DNA from: Cylicocyclus nassatus
Lineage: Eukaryota > Nematoda > Chromadorea > Rhabditida > Strongylidae
Assembly: GCA_958299035.1 (NCBI GenBank)
Contig: CATQJL010000326.1
Span: 4,354,232-4,418,231 of the forward strand
Reading direction: 5' to 3'
Length of the DNA: 64,000 nucleotides
Positions 12,701 to 25,300 of the stretch are shown here, one piece after another (the first letter of the stretch is position 1; each line of letters opens with the position of its first letter). The translations under genes were made by a program, and so were the position numbers. Below the pieces are notes generated by a model, which was not told the origin of the DNA, did not search any database, and worked only from the letters and a program-made list of their open reading frames with translations.

Positions 12701-15682
12701 AAATCACAGGTAATAACCATCCGAACCACAAACGTTCGTCCAGAGGGCACCGACGAGGTGGTTAGCCGATCGATACGCGGCCGTTCCACGCCCCCACTTT
12801 GCAGCCGGGTTCTCAGCCTAGTTCACCTAATTCAAGACCCTTCAGGATGTATGTTTGTGGGATTTACATTACCACTGGACGAATCTCTGCTCTCCCACTT
12901 CATTCATTGATTTCTGCTGAAAATTCCTATACATAATTTGCGGTCGGGCGCGTTCAACGCGCTTTTCGTTGTTGTAGCGATATTCATTTGTCTCCATAAA
13001 TGGAGTCTTTGCCGTGGCTTTGGAAACATATCTCTTCATATCTATCTATCTTCCTAAAACATTAACATTATTTGAACATTATATGAGCATTCTTGGTTTT
13101 GGGCTATTGTCATGAAATAGGCCTTTTTGGCTCCATCTGTATATACCTTCCAAAAGCATTATTTTATTTGAAGAACTTTTTCTTTCATGCATCTTCCCCA
13201 GTTTCCAACGAGAAATTTTGCTCATTTTTCTCATTATCTTTGTCATATATAAACGATATGTACTCATTATATGGCTTTTCGTTGTTTGCACAATTTTTGG
13301 ACATAATAATCAAATACAGATCCCGCGGTATTATATCATTCATATCTGCAGTGCATGCCAAAAATTGATTTGATCAATATTTGCCCTGTGATGCACTTGA
13401 TTCCTATGTAAATGCATGGCAGTCATTGTCGAAGCAGAAGTTGAAAAAATGGAAGTGAAAACAGCAAAAAGAAAGAAAAATTCACGGACACAGTCACTTG
13501 CTGCTGTTTCTCTTAATAAAGTGTGCGCTTGCACTATTTATGATGAGGTTGGCCAACGAACCCAGCAATTTTTTGTGTTTTTCTAATTATTACCTTTGCT
13601 GCTTGCGCACAATCGAGTTTCGAGAAAACGTATAACAATCTGTCACTTTTTATCGAAAGACCGGCGCCCTGTCGTCAACATTGTGAAAGTGGTGCAAATG
13701 CACCAACAATAGCAAAAAAAAGTTGTTTGACTGTACTAGCGCAGCATATCGCGGAAAACATGAGTATGACTTATGAAACCCTATACAAATTTACTGGTAA
13801 GCATTTTATGGTTTATATCATATTGAGCGAAAGCGTTGTTCGCTTCCTCAGGCTTACTAACCAACATGGTCTATTAAAGATAATACGGTTTTTTTTTGGG
13901 GGGGGGGTCAAAGAAAAGTCTGGAAGTTTCCATAGAAGAATAAATAGATGCGCTGATTATTGATCTCGCGTATGTCGTCTAAATCTTACCTTTTTATTCT
14001 TGGCGTAAGTTCTATCCGAGGCTCGCTCTCAAAATTTAAAGTGGTATTTTTCTGTCTTGTTAGTTACAACGTATTTACCTGAACCTTTATTGTTTTCTTT
14101 GTGGCGTGCTTGAGCCGACTTAATGATTAATTACCGAAAAGCAGTGTCAACATTGGCATTATATCGTAAGGCTACCATAGCCATAGCGTAGAAAGTCAAG
14201 ATTTTGATACAATTCCATTAATGTGCTCTGGGAATACGGTAGTTACGATTAATCTCTCATTTTGATGAATCGATAGGGTGAATAAATTACATTTTTCACA
14301 ACATGTCTGCAGCTGCGCCTAAAGCTCTTGTTCGCGACTTTTTCCCTTTTGGGATGAAAAGCCTCAAAAAACCAAACGGTATCGATAAATAAATGCTGAC
14401 ATAGTGCCTTGTCCGTATGTTCTCTCAGATATATTCTGAACACATATGGCCCACTTGTTTACTAAGGAGAAACAAAGAACTAGTTTTGAACTTTTTGTAG
14501 ATGAAAACGTTTCTATTTGCAAGTGCATCTTGTGAAAAGGTATTTGGGAATTTGTGCGCGCGAGTTACATTTGCGTTTTTTCACTTTTTTTCTCATTTTC
14601 ACACAAAGAACAAATCTTTTCTGCATTTGTATCAACAGCAGGTCTCTCAGGCCCAAAAGAAACTCACACGGATAGACTTGGATAGTCGAGCAAAAGCGGT
14701 ATTTTCAGTCTCAGATTGATAGATTGCAACTATTTGCTGTGAGCAATTTATTCATGATGTAGCGATCCTGAGATCTGCATAGCTAGAAGTCGAACGTACT
14801 AGATCCACCAAGAAGCACGTGCCAGCTCACCAAATTTGATTTTTCCGGTCGACTCCCTGATTAACTGTTTTTTTTTTCGGGAAGTTTATAACTTGGTTGC
14901 AAGTGTTCTTTACTATGCTGGACGAATACAACACGAATATAACAATTCCCGAATGGGTCATCTTTATTTTATGGTTATTTCATGAGACTTTGCAAAATTC
15001 TACTGTGAGACTGCCGTAGTCATACTAGACCATAGCAAACAAATTATGAGTCATATGTATTGCATCTGGAGCAAAACCCTAATAAGAATTCTATGGCCAC
15101 CGTAGCCCTACCGTATGTCGCAAACAAAATCGAATGTCATCTTTATAATCAGCTTTCTGTAAGTTCCCAAATACCTTAAATACAGATTAACCTATATTAA
15201 AGCCACAATCATTTCACAGTTACGAATTACTGTAATTGTAATCAACCAGCTAAACTTTAACAGGGCAGAAAATGCTCTAAAAATGTGAGAAATGGCGGAA
15301 ATGGAAAAAATGGTGTCTGGTTATGAATAAGCTTCAGGCTTATTTTCTCTCTTACTGCTGTGCCCGCGCCACATTTCTGTTTCATATAAACGAATGGCAC
15401 AGGTTCTGATGATGTGGAGACGTTTCTGAGTTTCTATAAATAAAAGAATTCGTAAGTGGGATGGTGGTATGATGAGCTGCCATTTCATCAATCATTGTAG
15501 GCTCTCAGATCGTGAAATTACGGCTAATGGGTGATATTGACAAATGAATCCAGTTCTGAGTTCGCATTTTTCGCACTACCAGCTCTTTCCATAGCATCAT
15601 TTTTCAACCATAATGGGTTCCCTCTATTCAAGGACTCTCGGCTTTCAGTTCTTATTTCTTGTTCTGGGTATGATATTAATTC
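9771..15682. other. Long region without a recognisable gene
   Basis: Open frames here, including one of 130 codons at 10399-10791, show no domain, signal peptide or splice continuity that I can support. The stretch 10260-10530 is GC-richer than its surroundings and looks repeat-like. A G run of 10 bases lies at 13898-13907. Small undetected exons remain possible. Confidence 0.5.
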
Positions 15683-18600
15683 ATGCGTATGCGAGTCATT
15701 AAGATCTCTCCAAGGCTTTTTAAAATACTTCCGGTTCATTTTGAGGTAGAGCTGGAGGTTGAGGCGGATAGGGTAGATGAGGCAGTGCCTCACTTTGAGC
15801 TCCTTCCAACTGAGCTACTCTGCCGGATTTTCAACTATTTGGAATTGAAGGAACGTGGAGTAGCTGAACGGGTATGTTTTACATTTTGCAACAGTATCTC
15901 ATGAAGGATTACGGTATTTCCAGGTATGTACAAGATGGCATACTGTGCTAACATCTCGAGATTGTCCACTTGCCGATGTCGTCGTGGTAAACCTTTTTGA
16001 GCCAAGCGTTTGGGTGGACACTATCGCAAAAAATCGATATACAACGTAATTAGGTTATTTTGATAGTACTGTGATCGATTCTTGACTTAGCAGTAGCAAA
16101 TATTACTTCCACTCAGAAAAACCACTCGAACAGAAATTTTTCTAAGCTTCTATGGCGCGGAAAATTTCAATCTGATGAAGGTTCTAATCCGATCTAAAAA
16201 ACTGTTTACTGTTAATTTCAGGGTAAAAGGAACATTTGTAAAGGACTTTGACTCTCTTCGTAACGTGTTCCATCACATATCTACTGCTCATACGGCTAAA
16301 TTGTGGTTTCACACGGAAGATTTTGCGAGAAAATGTATCGGTACGTTTCTTTTAAACCGTTTGTTTTCTGACTTTTTTGGGCAAAGGCGAAATCGACCAT
16401 GTAGTGGTAATTATGTCGCGATTAGTGGTTAAATACTGAATTGTGTCACATATTTAGCACGGTCTTGCTCACGTGCTCATATAGTTAAGTGGATTTCTTT
16501 ACGAATATGTGCAATTGCACAAATCTTAACGATGTTGACGATGGAGCCGGTAAAAATATGCACGAGCTGTACGAAAATTGCTCCCAAAGAACGAAAAAAA
16601 AATACGGACAGAGAACAAGGAAAATCATATCTGGGCCCAATAGTCAATGCCCGTCCTAGAAAATGTGCGTTTGCACACATTAGCAAGGAAATCCACTCCG
16701 CTGCACAATATTAGGAAGATTTGCTTTTTAACAGTTGAGAACTTTATTCATAGATAGTGTGTAAATAGTGTTTGGGCTTCGCCATTGGTTTTCTGTAATC
16801 TAGACCAGAGTTGTCAAGTAGATAGTAACAGTCGTTTTTTGGGCGTTTGGGAAATGCTGCTTGGATAAGGAATAATGAGATGCCCCACCTCAGAGGTGTC
16901 TATAAATCTCCTTCTGGCTTCATTGTCGCCTCCAAACCTTACCGGATAAACTAGGTTGTTCCAGACGTGATCGCTGAGTTTCTGGAAGTCAAATGTGTGG
17001 ATGTTTATCCCTATGCAAATGTCCATATACTGCCATACCTTCAAAAGAAGTTACCGCATCTGTCAGCCTTAAACATGCGACCACATTCGAATCAGTTCCA
17101 TGCTTGTGGCCTACAGTTGCCATCTTTTCCGGATTTCTCAAAATTGACGACTTTGATACTTGATAATTATGGCGTAGGTGGGTACACCTTTTCATCTGAT
17201 CTTGTTAGTTTACATTTGTGCATCACAAAGTTCTTTTGATTTCAAAATGGGACTGATTGGAATTTTTTATAAGTATTGCTAATCTTGTTTCAGAGGCAAA
17301 CTTCGAGATTCCTAAAACTGTCACTTCGCTGGATTATTCAAAACGGGAACAGACACATTACCGGGCGCTTCTGCCGAAATTGTTACATCTTAGTAATCTC
17401 GAATATTTTACGCTTTCGCATGCGGATATGTCAAGACCTGAAGATTTCGGAGAGTTTGTACGTACTGTATCCAAGGATCATCTACCCAAATTAACTATTT
17501 TGGTAAGTTGTGAAAATTCTTGTCGAGGGTTTCCATTGTCAATTCTTTGAAAGTTCAGCTTCGAGGGCACTATCTAGGTAAATCATGCATTGGACCTCTT
17601 CAGTCTGTTCAAAAGGCTCCAACCAGTTATCACCTAAGCACTAATATAAATCATTCATTCCTAGCCCAAAAAGAGTTTTTTGAATTCTTGCACAGTACCG
17701 TAGTCCGCTTGAAAAGCTTATGATCTGGGGAGACTTCGTAGATGAATTGCTAGCACACGGGTAAAGCAGAAAAATACAGCTTGGGCAATTTTTTGGCTAG
17801 AATTTTCCAAGTAGTAAAAGCCCAGATAATCAAGATATGCATCTCCCTCAGGACATCCATCAAATCCTGCTCCTCTAAAGTTTGATCTCAGTATTTTGAG
17901 AGATGACATCTTCATATCATATAGACAAGATAAACTTAATTTATCAAAGCAGATCTGAAATGGCGGCCTAAAATGATTGTAAAAATCAACTTGCAGACCC
18001 TACGCATGTGTAAAATCTGTGCCCTCAATCTTCAAGGCGATGAAATCGGCATGAATTTAAAAATGATCAAATTTGATTTATGCTACGGTAATATCGCCTC
18101 TTCCATTCGAGACTTCCTCAGCTTCAATCCGTATGTTATTTTTTTCTATGAGGTAATGATAATCTAGGCTTTATATTTATATCTTAGGAAACTGAGCATT
18201 CTTGCCTTGAATGTTCTCTGTAATCGTGAATCTCTGGATAATGCATGCAATATATGTTGTGAATTACGGCGGAGGAGAATTGGCTTACACCTCTCTATAC
18301 TACAAAATTATCCGGAACCGAAATCTGCCGAGTAAAGCAATTATTTCACATTCATGATCACATCTCGATTAAAGTATTTTCAGATCTGCATTCTTTGACC
18401 TAAAACCTCCTACATCTTTCTTCTATGTTCTCACCAAGTTTGAGGTTTGCCTGTAAATATCATCTTTGTTTTTATAATTGTGAGCTTTTAGGCCTCTTTT
18501 GTCGAGGATAACGTTTTGTTCCGGACACTTTTAATGTCAGGGACTTTTAAAGTGCTTCGCGAAATTAAGTTCGTTGAATGCGACGCTTTGACTACCGATG

Positions 18601-19836
18601 TGCTTCAACATTTATCAGAAGTTAGTTTTTCTTAATTTTGAAAATGAGCAGAAACCTTCATTTCAAGGTTTGCCATGACTTACTCTTCGTAGTGAAAGCA
18701 AAAATAGAATTTTTTCCAGTCCTGTCCTTCCCCCCCCCCCTCTGGCATAATAAGGGAAACGCTGAAGAAAAGTTCATTATTTTTACTCTTATAGAAATGA
18801 AAAGAATACTTTCATACATTGCTAATTTGAATTTCTTTGACTAGAAGTGATTATCAAAAGTCAACCTATTCGGTTGTGTCAGAAAAATTCTTCTTCTGAG
18901 AATTGCCCTTGGAAAAGGAATAGGCCAACGAAATTTTATCGGATATGGTGTTTCATTTAGAATCTCCGTGCTCCCCCTACCTTTTACATGAATCCTGCGA
19001 CCTTTGATATCAATTCGAGGCTACCACCACCACTAATTACTGACCATGCGGTGTTGTTCTCAATTGAAACGTAGTTATAAATATCTAAGGATTATCATGA
19101 TACATCAAAATTTCTCAAGCAGTGATAAAACTCCAAATGATGACGTAAGCTTGGTTCTACTTTTCCATTTCAGTGTGCTCCGACCCTACGAAAAATTGGC
19201 GTTCTTTCTTGTACCAAACCAAAAGACACGGATGTAATAATGTTTGTCGCTAGCATTTCAGCAAGGACTGCTCCTCATTTGCAGGTAAGAAATTCTCTGC
19301 ATAATTTTATCGAAAATATTTACACTTTATTTTTAGATTACTTGGAGGAGAGATCGTCGCATAGGAAGTCTCGCCGCTTGCTACTTGGCATTAGTACATG
19401 AGCATCGAGAAATGATCAAAGGAAAGAAAGCACGATTTTTTGCGAAGACCTTTTCTGAATCTGAGGAAGGAGAGGAAATTGTGATATGGGAACGAGAGAG
19501 TGGAAAAACAGTGCAAATACGAGTGCGTATGGAAATTTACTCAATTTATTCTCCAAGCTGCGTGTGCCAGCGCCGGGCTAGCATCGTCAGTCGAGCAATA
19601 TGCGGCGCTTCCACTTAGAAGCTGGCACGGTTCTAGCACGACGATGGCACAGGGCAGTTTTTAACGCTCCCCCAAAATGTTAGTTTCAGCCAGAAAAAGC
19701 TTTAAATTTGATTCAGGATTATAATGACCATCAGAAATACCGTACTCTCGGGTTTATTATTGGAGCCGAATCAGTACGTGACGAAGGACCAGCGGCTGTT
19801 ATGGACGAACTCATGGCGAAATTGGACTGCTCTTAG
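15683..19836 (+). CDS. F-box protein with leucine-rich C-terminal region (multi-exon)
   Basis: The first exon (15683-15871) spliced to 15924-16045 encodes an F-box: LLPTELLCRIFNYLELKERG, then VAERVCTRWHTVLTSRDCPLA. F-box proteins bind Skp1 and bring substrates to SCF ubiquitin ligases. Further exons supported by phase are 16222-16340, 16965-17177, 17294-17502, 17997-18130, 18188-18331, 18384-18444, 18492-18620, 19174-19284, 19337-19522 and 19690-19836 (TAG). The middle has irregular Leu-rich segments such as LPSFPDFSKLTTLILDN and LPKLLHLSNLEYFTLSHAD that read like degenerate LRRs. The end is charged (FSESEEGEEIVIWERESGK). The stretch 17503-17996 is unresolved: a likely exon at 17696-17760 (SPLEKLMIWGDFVDELL) fits exon 17294-17502 but leaves the wrong phase for the next. 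The start codon is uncertain. Nematodes have very large F-box families, so no ortholog is assigned. Confidence 0.75.
19562..19652. repeat. GTGCCAGCGCC-type inverted repeat in F-box gene intron
   Basis: GTGCCAGCGCCGGGCTAGCATCG near 19564 is partly matched, inverted, by a segment with TAGCACGACGATGGCAC ending near 19650. It lies in the last intron of the F-box gene. Related sequence occurs at 22819-22912 and 61128-61275. Confidence 0.5.
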
Positions 19837-22351
19837 TGCTGATTAGCTTCATCCGGATGTATAGAAAAAATTTTGGGGTTCAATATCTTCTCTCAATTTG
19901 GAGATGGCCTGAAAATGAAATTCTTGTACTTTTCTAGCTTTCTAATCATTGAAACTTTGCTATTTCTACTGAAGAGGTATAGTGAAAGCGCCGTAAAGTT
20001 CGAGTAGATATTCTCCGTGATACTTTTGCTCTAAACTTTCAAGCTTCCTATATGTAATAATTGGCTTCGAAATTGTAAATAGCACTATAAGAATGGATTT
20101 AATGAAGACCATGATTGTGTTGAGTTTGTAAGTTGTCTCCTTATTGTTAATTTCTCGAAAATATAGTTACACTAGCTAGTATAGCAGTCTTAGTATGCGG
20201 TCTTGTCCTCCTAAGATTCTGACTGAACTTGAAGCGCGCCACAAAACCACCTAGTGCTATGCCCCTTTGATAACGCACCATCAATTCTAAACTTCAAAAA
20301 TATCATTTTGATCAAACATCTTCATCGTTGGAGCGTGTGGTGCTTTTAGTAGCCTTCCCAATTGCGGGTCATTACATTTGACGCTAGGTTAGTCTGGCAA
20401 CTCATCACCCATCAAAGAACTACCGTATTTATTTGATTCTTACCGTATTTGTACCATAAAAGAGTGGATTTGTCACTGTCTATTCGTTTCTAGCTTGACT
20501 TAACATCGTTTATTTATCTTTACGTATCATACATGTTTCTGGTTCCACTCTCAGTTACACACCTGATATGATAAGTAACAAGCTATGTCATCATTCTGAA
20601 TTCACGACAGCACAGGGAGGCGTCTTTCTCAGTGTGCAGAAGCTTTTTGCTTCAAATGTATATATTTCGAAATCGTTTGTAGTTTGTTTGTCGCGCTGTT
20701 GTTATGTGAGATTCAATAAATATATTGTCTAATGAGGCTTGTTATATTACATAGACACTCATTCAAAAGGTTCTCCAAGATAATTGCACCTTCGGTCATG
20801 GAGGATGATGAAAATCAATAATTATAAAGTAACTGGATCAATTTTTTTTTCATGACCCGCTCAAAATGATGGAAAGAATTGTGGGATTTGGTCGAAACTT
20901 CGCATAAGAACATTAGGGCGGGACAGTTAATAAATGCCAAAAATTATTGTTTCACTTTATTGATGTATCGATTTGTCCCGCTTCTAGCTCAGTATTTGTT
21001 AAGACCGGTCTAAAATGTCAGAAAGAGTCATGAGATCTGTAGACGTGAACATGAACCTTAGACGGATTTTAATAAGTTTTTCATGTTATGTTATTGATTG
21101 GTTTTATCAATGTAGTAATTTTTCGCAACTTTTCGCAAAAGTTCTGCGTCTCTCTGGTGATAATATGCTTTCCCTAAGATAACTTGAAATCTTTTGTAAT
21201 GCTTTCTTCGATTTGCGGTGATGTTTGGGTGGGACGTGCAACCAATCACCCAATCACAAGTAGAGACCATGTAGCCAATCAGAATCTTCAGTATTTTGAA
21301 GACTTTTGACCAGCTCCGTCACTCACCTAAATCTATGCAGCATAGCCGCAATTGTCCAACATTATAGGAGGTACAAAGCGTCGGAAGTTGGTAGCATGGT
21401 GAGAATTAGATTCGAGAGAAGTCGAATCTGAATGATAATGCAGTCAAGCGAAAGCAATGGTAGTCATTCCAAAATAGTTTTGATTATTGCAAAAAGTCTC
21501 AGAAACCAGTCTCTCACAAAGCTCAATCACTCATAGGCCATACATTACAGAGCTAAGCAAAAACAAATTCTGTCATACAGTATGCTAGAAATGACACAAT
21601 CATTTACTGATATGAGATTATTGAAAGAAAACAAAACTTGCAAATAACATGTGGATTGAGACGTGGCAGGGCTTGTGGTTTTCCAGACATTGAAGACGAA
21701 GAAGTTTATAAAAAAAATACTCAAAAGGTCAAGTTTCAGCTTGAATTGTGCAACTTGCAATAGTTGAAATTAGCCGTAATGTGCTGTGGATTAATCAGTA
21801 CGAAAAAGGGATCATAGCACGACGATCAGCGTGGCACAGAAGGATTACGCGTCGAACTCCATCAAGCAATGCCATCGAATTATCGTTCAGTTTTTTTGTT
21901 AATACTCTCATGAAACTTTGATAAACACTGTGGATGTAATGAAAATTTCACTACCGCACAAAAATGCATCGAATTTCTTCTTTATAGGTGGGTATCAAGA
22001 TCACTGCCATGTTAGTATGGCTAAGATTGACATTAATGGCACTGTTATTACAGTACTCTTGTGCGCAGTATCCTTACTGTTCAAAAGTTACCGAACCACC
22101 AAGTCAGTTTGATTTTTACTAAATGCGACTTCTTCTGTTTGAGTGCGGCCATGTCGTTCCAACGATAAATGTGACGGAACATGAACATTTGAAAAATAGA
22201 GGCGCATTTTTAGTTATTCTTCAGCTTACAAAATATAATAGAATTGATGCTGCCCTTTCAAAAGAAGTATTTGAGAAGTTTATTATCAATTTCGCCCAGA
22301 TAATCTTTTTCAGTGGCAACAACCGACATCCAGACCATCATCTTCGACTGT
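19837..22351. other. Intergenic region between F-box gene and mucin gene
   Basis: The region is A/T-rich. It should hold the 3' end of the F-box gene (an AATAAA occurs near 20716) and the promoter of the mucin gene. No protein-coding or RNA gene could be supported. Confidence 0.5.
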
Positions 22352-25300
22352 ATGTTTGTTATTACTCTTCTTTTGTTTTCGCATTCAGCAAGATGTAAAG
22401 AAATTTCAGGGGGTACCACCGAGCGTGAGTTCGTATTTCGTTCAACGACTGTCTTCGAATGTTCAGCTCTATATTCTATATTAGAATCCATTTATCCATG
22501 GCATTTTCATTTTCTGTCTACTAGTTATTTCCTTTTTAGAATACACTATTCAGTTCGATTTTTCTACGCCTGCATACGATGAGGACGAGACAGATGGTAA
22601 GTTATTGGAGCCAGATAATCCAGTAACGAGCTGAAATAATTCAGGTGTTACACATTTCACCACCAGTAATGGAAACAATTTTTCTACGAGAGACGCTTAT
22701 GCCAGTAAGCTTTTTATGTTTTTGAATCTGCTTTGCTTCACATGTTTTCGTTTCAATTCTCCCTCGAAGAAAAACAGAGGAAGAAAAAAGTCCATTTTCC
22801 AAGTACCCAGAATGTCCGTGCCGGCGCCGTGCTAAGGCGGTGCCAGAGTCGATCGATCACTAATGGGCGTGTAGATTTCGATTCCGGCGCGGCGCTAGCA
22901 CGGCACTGGAACGGCTGAGTCGTGGCATGACCAATTTGTTTCCTTTAGGTACTACACAATCGGACACTGAAGGCTCAAATACTTACACGACAATGTATTC
23001 CACAACAGCGAATGACCAATCATCATCGACTGCTCAACAAGAAACAGATGAAAGCAGCACCATTTCCGTCGAAATGACTTCGCGCGAACCCTCCACATTG
23101 AATGACTATACAGTCAGCTCAGAATTATTCACTTCTGAAGAAAATGCGGGATCTACATCGGATGAGATTTCAACTCTGGAAGCAACTTCCACTTCAGGAA
23201 CAACACAAGATATAGAATTTACACAGAGCAGTGCTTCACAAACTGAAACCGAAACGGAAGCATCTCCATCTGAAACAAACTCTTATGACATATCCACTTC
23301 TGTGGATTCTATGACAATTGAGATTTCATCTAGCACTGCAGCAAGCGAATCAACCGAAAACGAAATTAGCTCCACAGTGGCAGAGTTGAACTCAACCTAT
23401 GGAGACACCACTATCGGTGAACTGACATCAGAGGGGCTGAGTGAAAGCACGGCCTATTCATCTACTATAGCTGGAGATACGGTTTCATCAGAATATTCCG
23501 AGACAGTTGCCTTGACAGAAACTTCTACCGCTGTTCAAACTGCATCGGAAGTTACGGAAATGGCATCATCGGAAAGTAGCGAAGGGGCCAGTACCCTGCT
23601 GTCGACAGCTTCCGAAGCGGTAACAGAAGATACTCTGCTGTCGACAGCTTCCGAAGCGGTAACGGAAGATACTCTGCTGTCGACAGCTTCCGAAGCGGTA
23701 ACGGATGATACTCTGTTGCCGACAGCTTCCGAAGCGGTAACGGAAGATACTCTGCTGTCGACAGCTTCCCAAGCGGTAACGGAAGAAACTCTGCTGTCGA
23801 CAGCTTCCGAAGCGGTAACGGAAGATACTCTGCTGTCGACAGCTTCCGAAGCGGTAACGGAAGATACTCTGCTGTCGACAGCTTCCGAAGCGGTAACGGA
23901 AGATACTCTGCTTTCGACAGCTTCCGAAGCGGTAACGGAAGAAACTCTGCTGTCGACAGCTTCCGAAGCGGTAACTGAAGATACTCTGCTGTCGACAGCT
24001 TCCGAAGCGGTAACGGAAGATACTCTGCCGTCGACAGCTTCCGAAGCGGTAACGGATGATACTCTGTTGCCGACAGCTTCCGAAGCAGCAACCGATGATT
24101 CTGATCATTCTACTTCCTTCACAGAAGAGGCCTCTTCAACTAACGATGCTGGACAGTTCGAACAGACGAATTCCGCTAGCGACGTAACTGAAGGTGGTTC
24201 TCTAGAAACCACTGATTCGTTGTTCACCTCACAGGCGGATATCTCAACATCATTAGAAACCGATACTGAAGATACATCATCGCCAAGCTACACAGTTGAG
24301 ATAACATTACCTACGAGCACAGAAGGAAGCGAGACCAGTGCAACAGAAGAGACAGAGGCCGATACCCTCTCATCAAGTTCAGATGAATCCACTGATATGG
24401 CCACATTCACGTCTGCTAGGGCAGAACCAACGGAAGTTTCAACAGACGGTGGACATATGACAGAAAGTGAAGGATCCTCGGTGAGTGAGGTAGTATCCAC
24501 AGCCGCCTACTCAGGAACGAACAATGCTGCTTTCACGACTGCCGTTTATTCTGCTGTGACCGCCACAGCTTCTACTATAAACGGAGCTAGCTCTACAGTA
24601 GAAAGTTTGTCTTCGCAATCACCTACAGAAACAGAGCTAAGTACAGCAAACTTGGATGAGAGTACTCCAGGACCTACAAATATTCAAGAAACTACATACA
24701 ACTCTATCTCCACTTCTTCTGACGAGATGACGTCAGCAGGGCAACAGGATACAAGTGGTACCGACATCTCATCAGCTTTACCCATTAACGTTACCTCAGA
24801 CACTTTTTCTTCAACAGATGCCAGTGGTGAAAGTACTGTCATGACAGTCACGGTCGAACTTTCGTCTCAGCCGACCTCACCTGACTATCTCACATCAGTT
24901 GCCGAGCAAAGCACGATTACTGACTCGGAATCGCAGACGAGTACGCCGCAATCTGGTGGAAGCGACTTCACCAATCAGATGACCACAACATCATTGGAGG
25001 AATCTGAAAATAGTGACACAGTGGCTTCATCAACTCCAGCAGATGAAGAAATAATAACTACGATTCCTACTACTGTAATCACAACGAGTACTACCACACA
25101 GACAACCTCGACTACACCTTCTACTACCAGTACGTTTATACTCAGTATTTTTGCGTTAGTGGCCAGTCCCAAACGAAGCCGGACAGTTTGTTGCCGTGAA
25201 GCGGTTGCCCAGCACTTATCACCATTAGAGTAAGGTACAACCGCACGCTGCGTCCGCGTGCGCTTACCTCATATGAGCATCCGCCTTCGTCCGAGACTAG

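Noticed and set aside
16117..16180. Possible extra F-box gene exon
   Set aside because: It is open and has an acceptor, but including it puts the next exon out of frame, whereas skipping it keeps phase.
17559..17577. Micro-exon candidate in the F-box gene
   Set aside because: 19 bases with a weak case; including it does not repair the downstream phase.
23552..24108. Two antisense open frames of about 180 codons across the mucin repeats
   Set aside because: They are by-products of a 39-base repeat without stops in those frames; composition and periodicity follow the sense coding unit.
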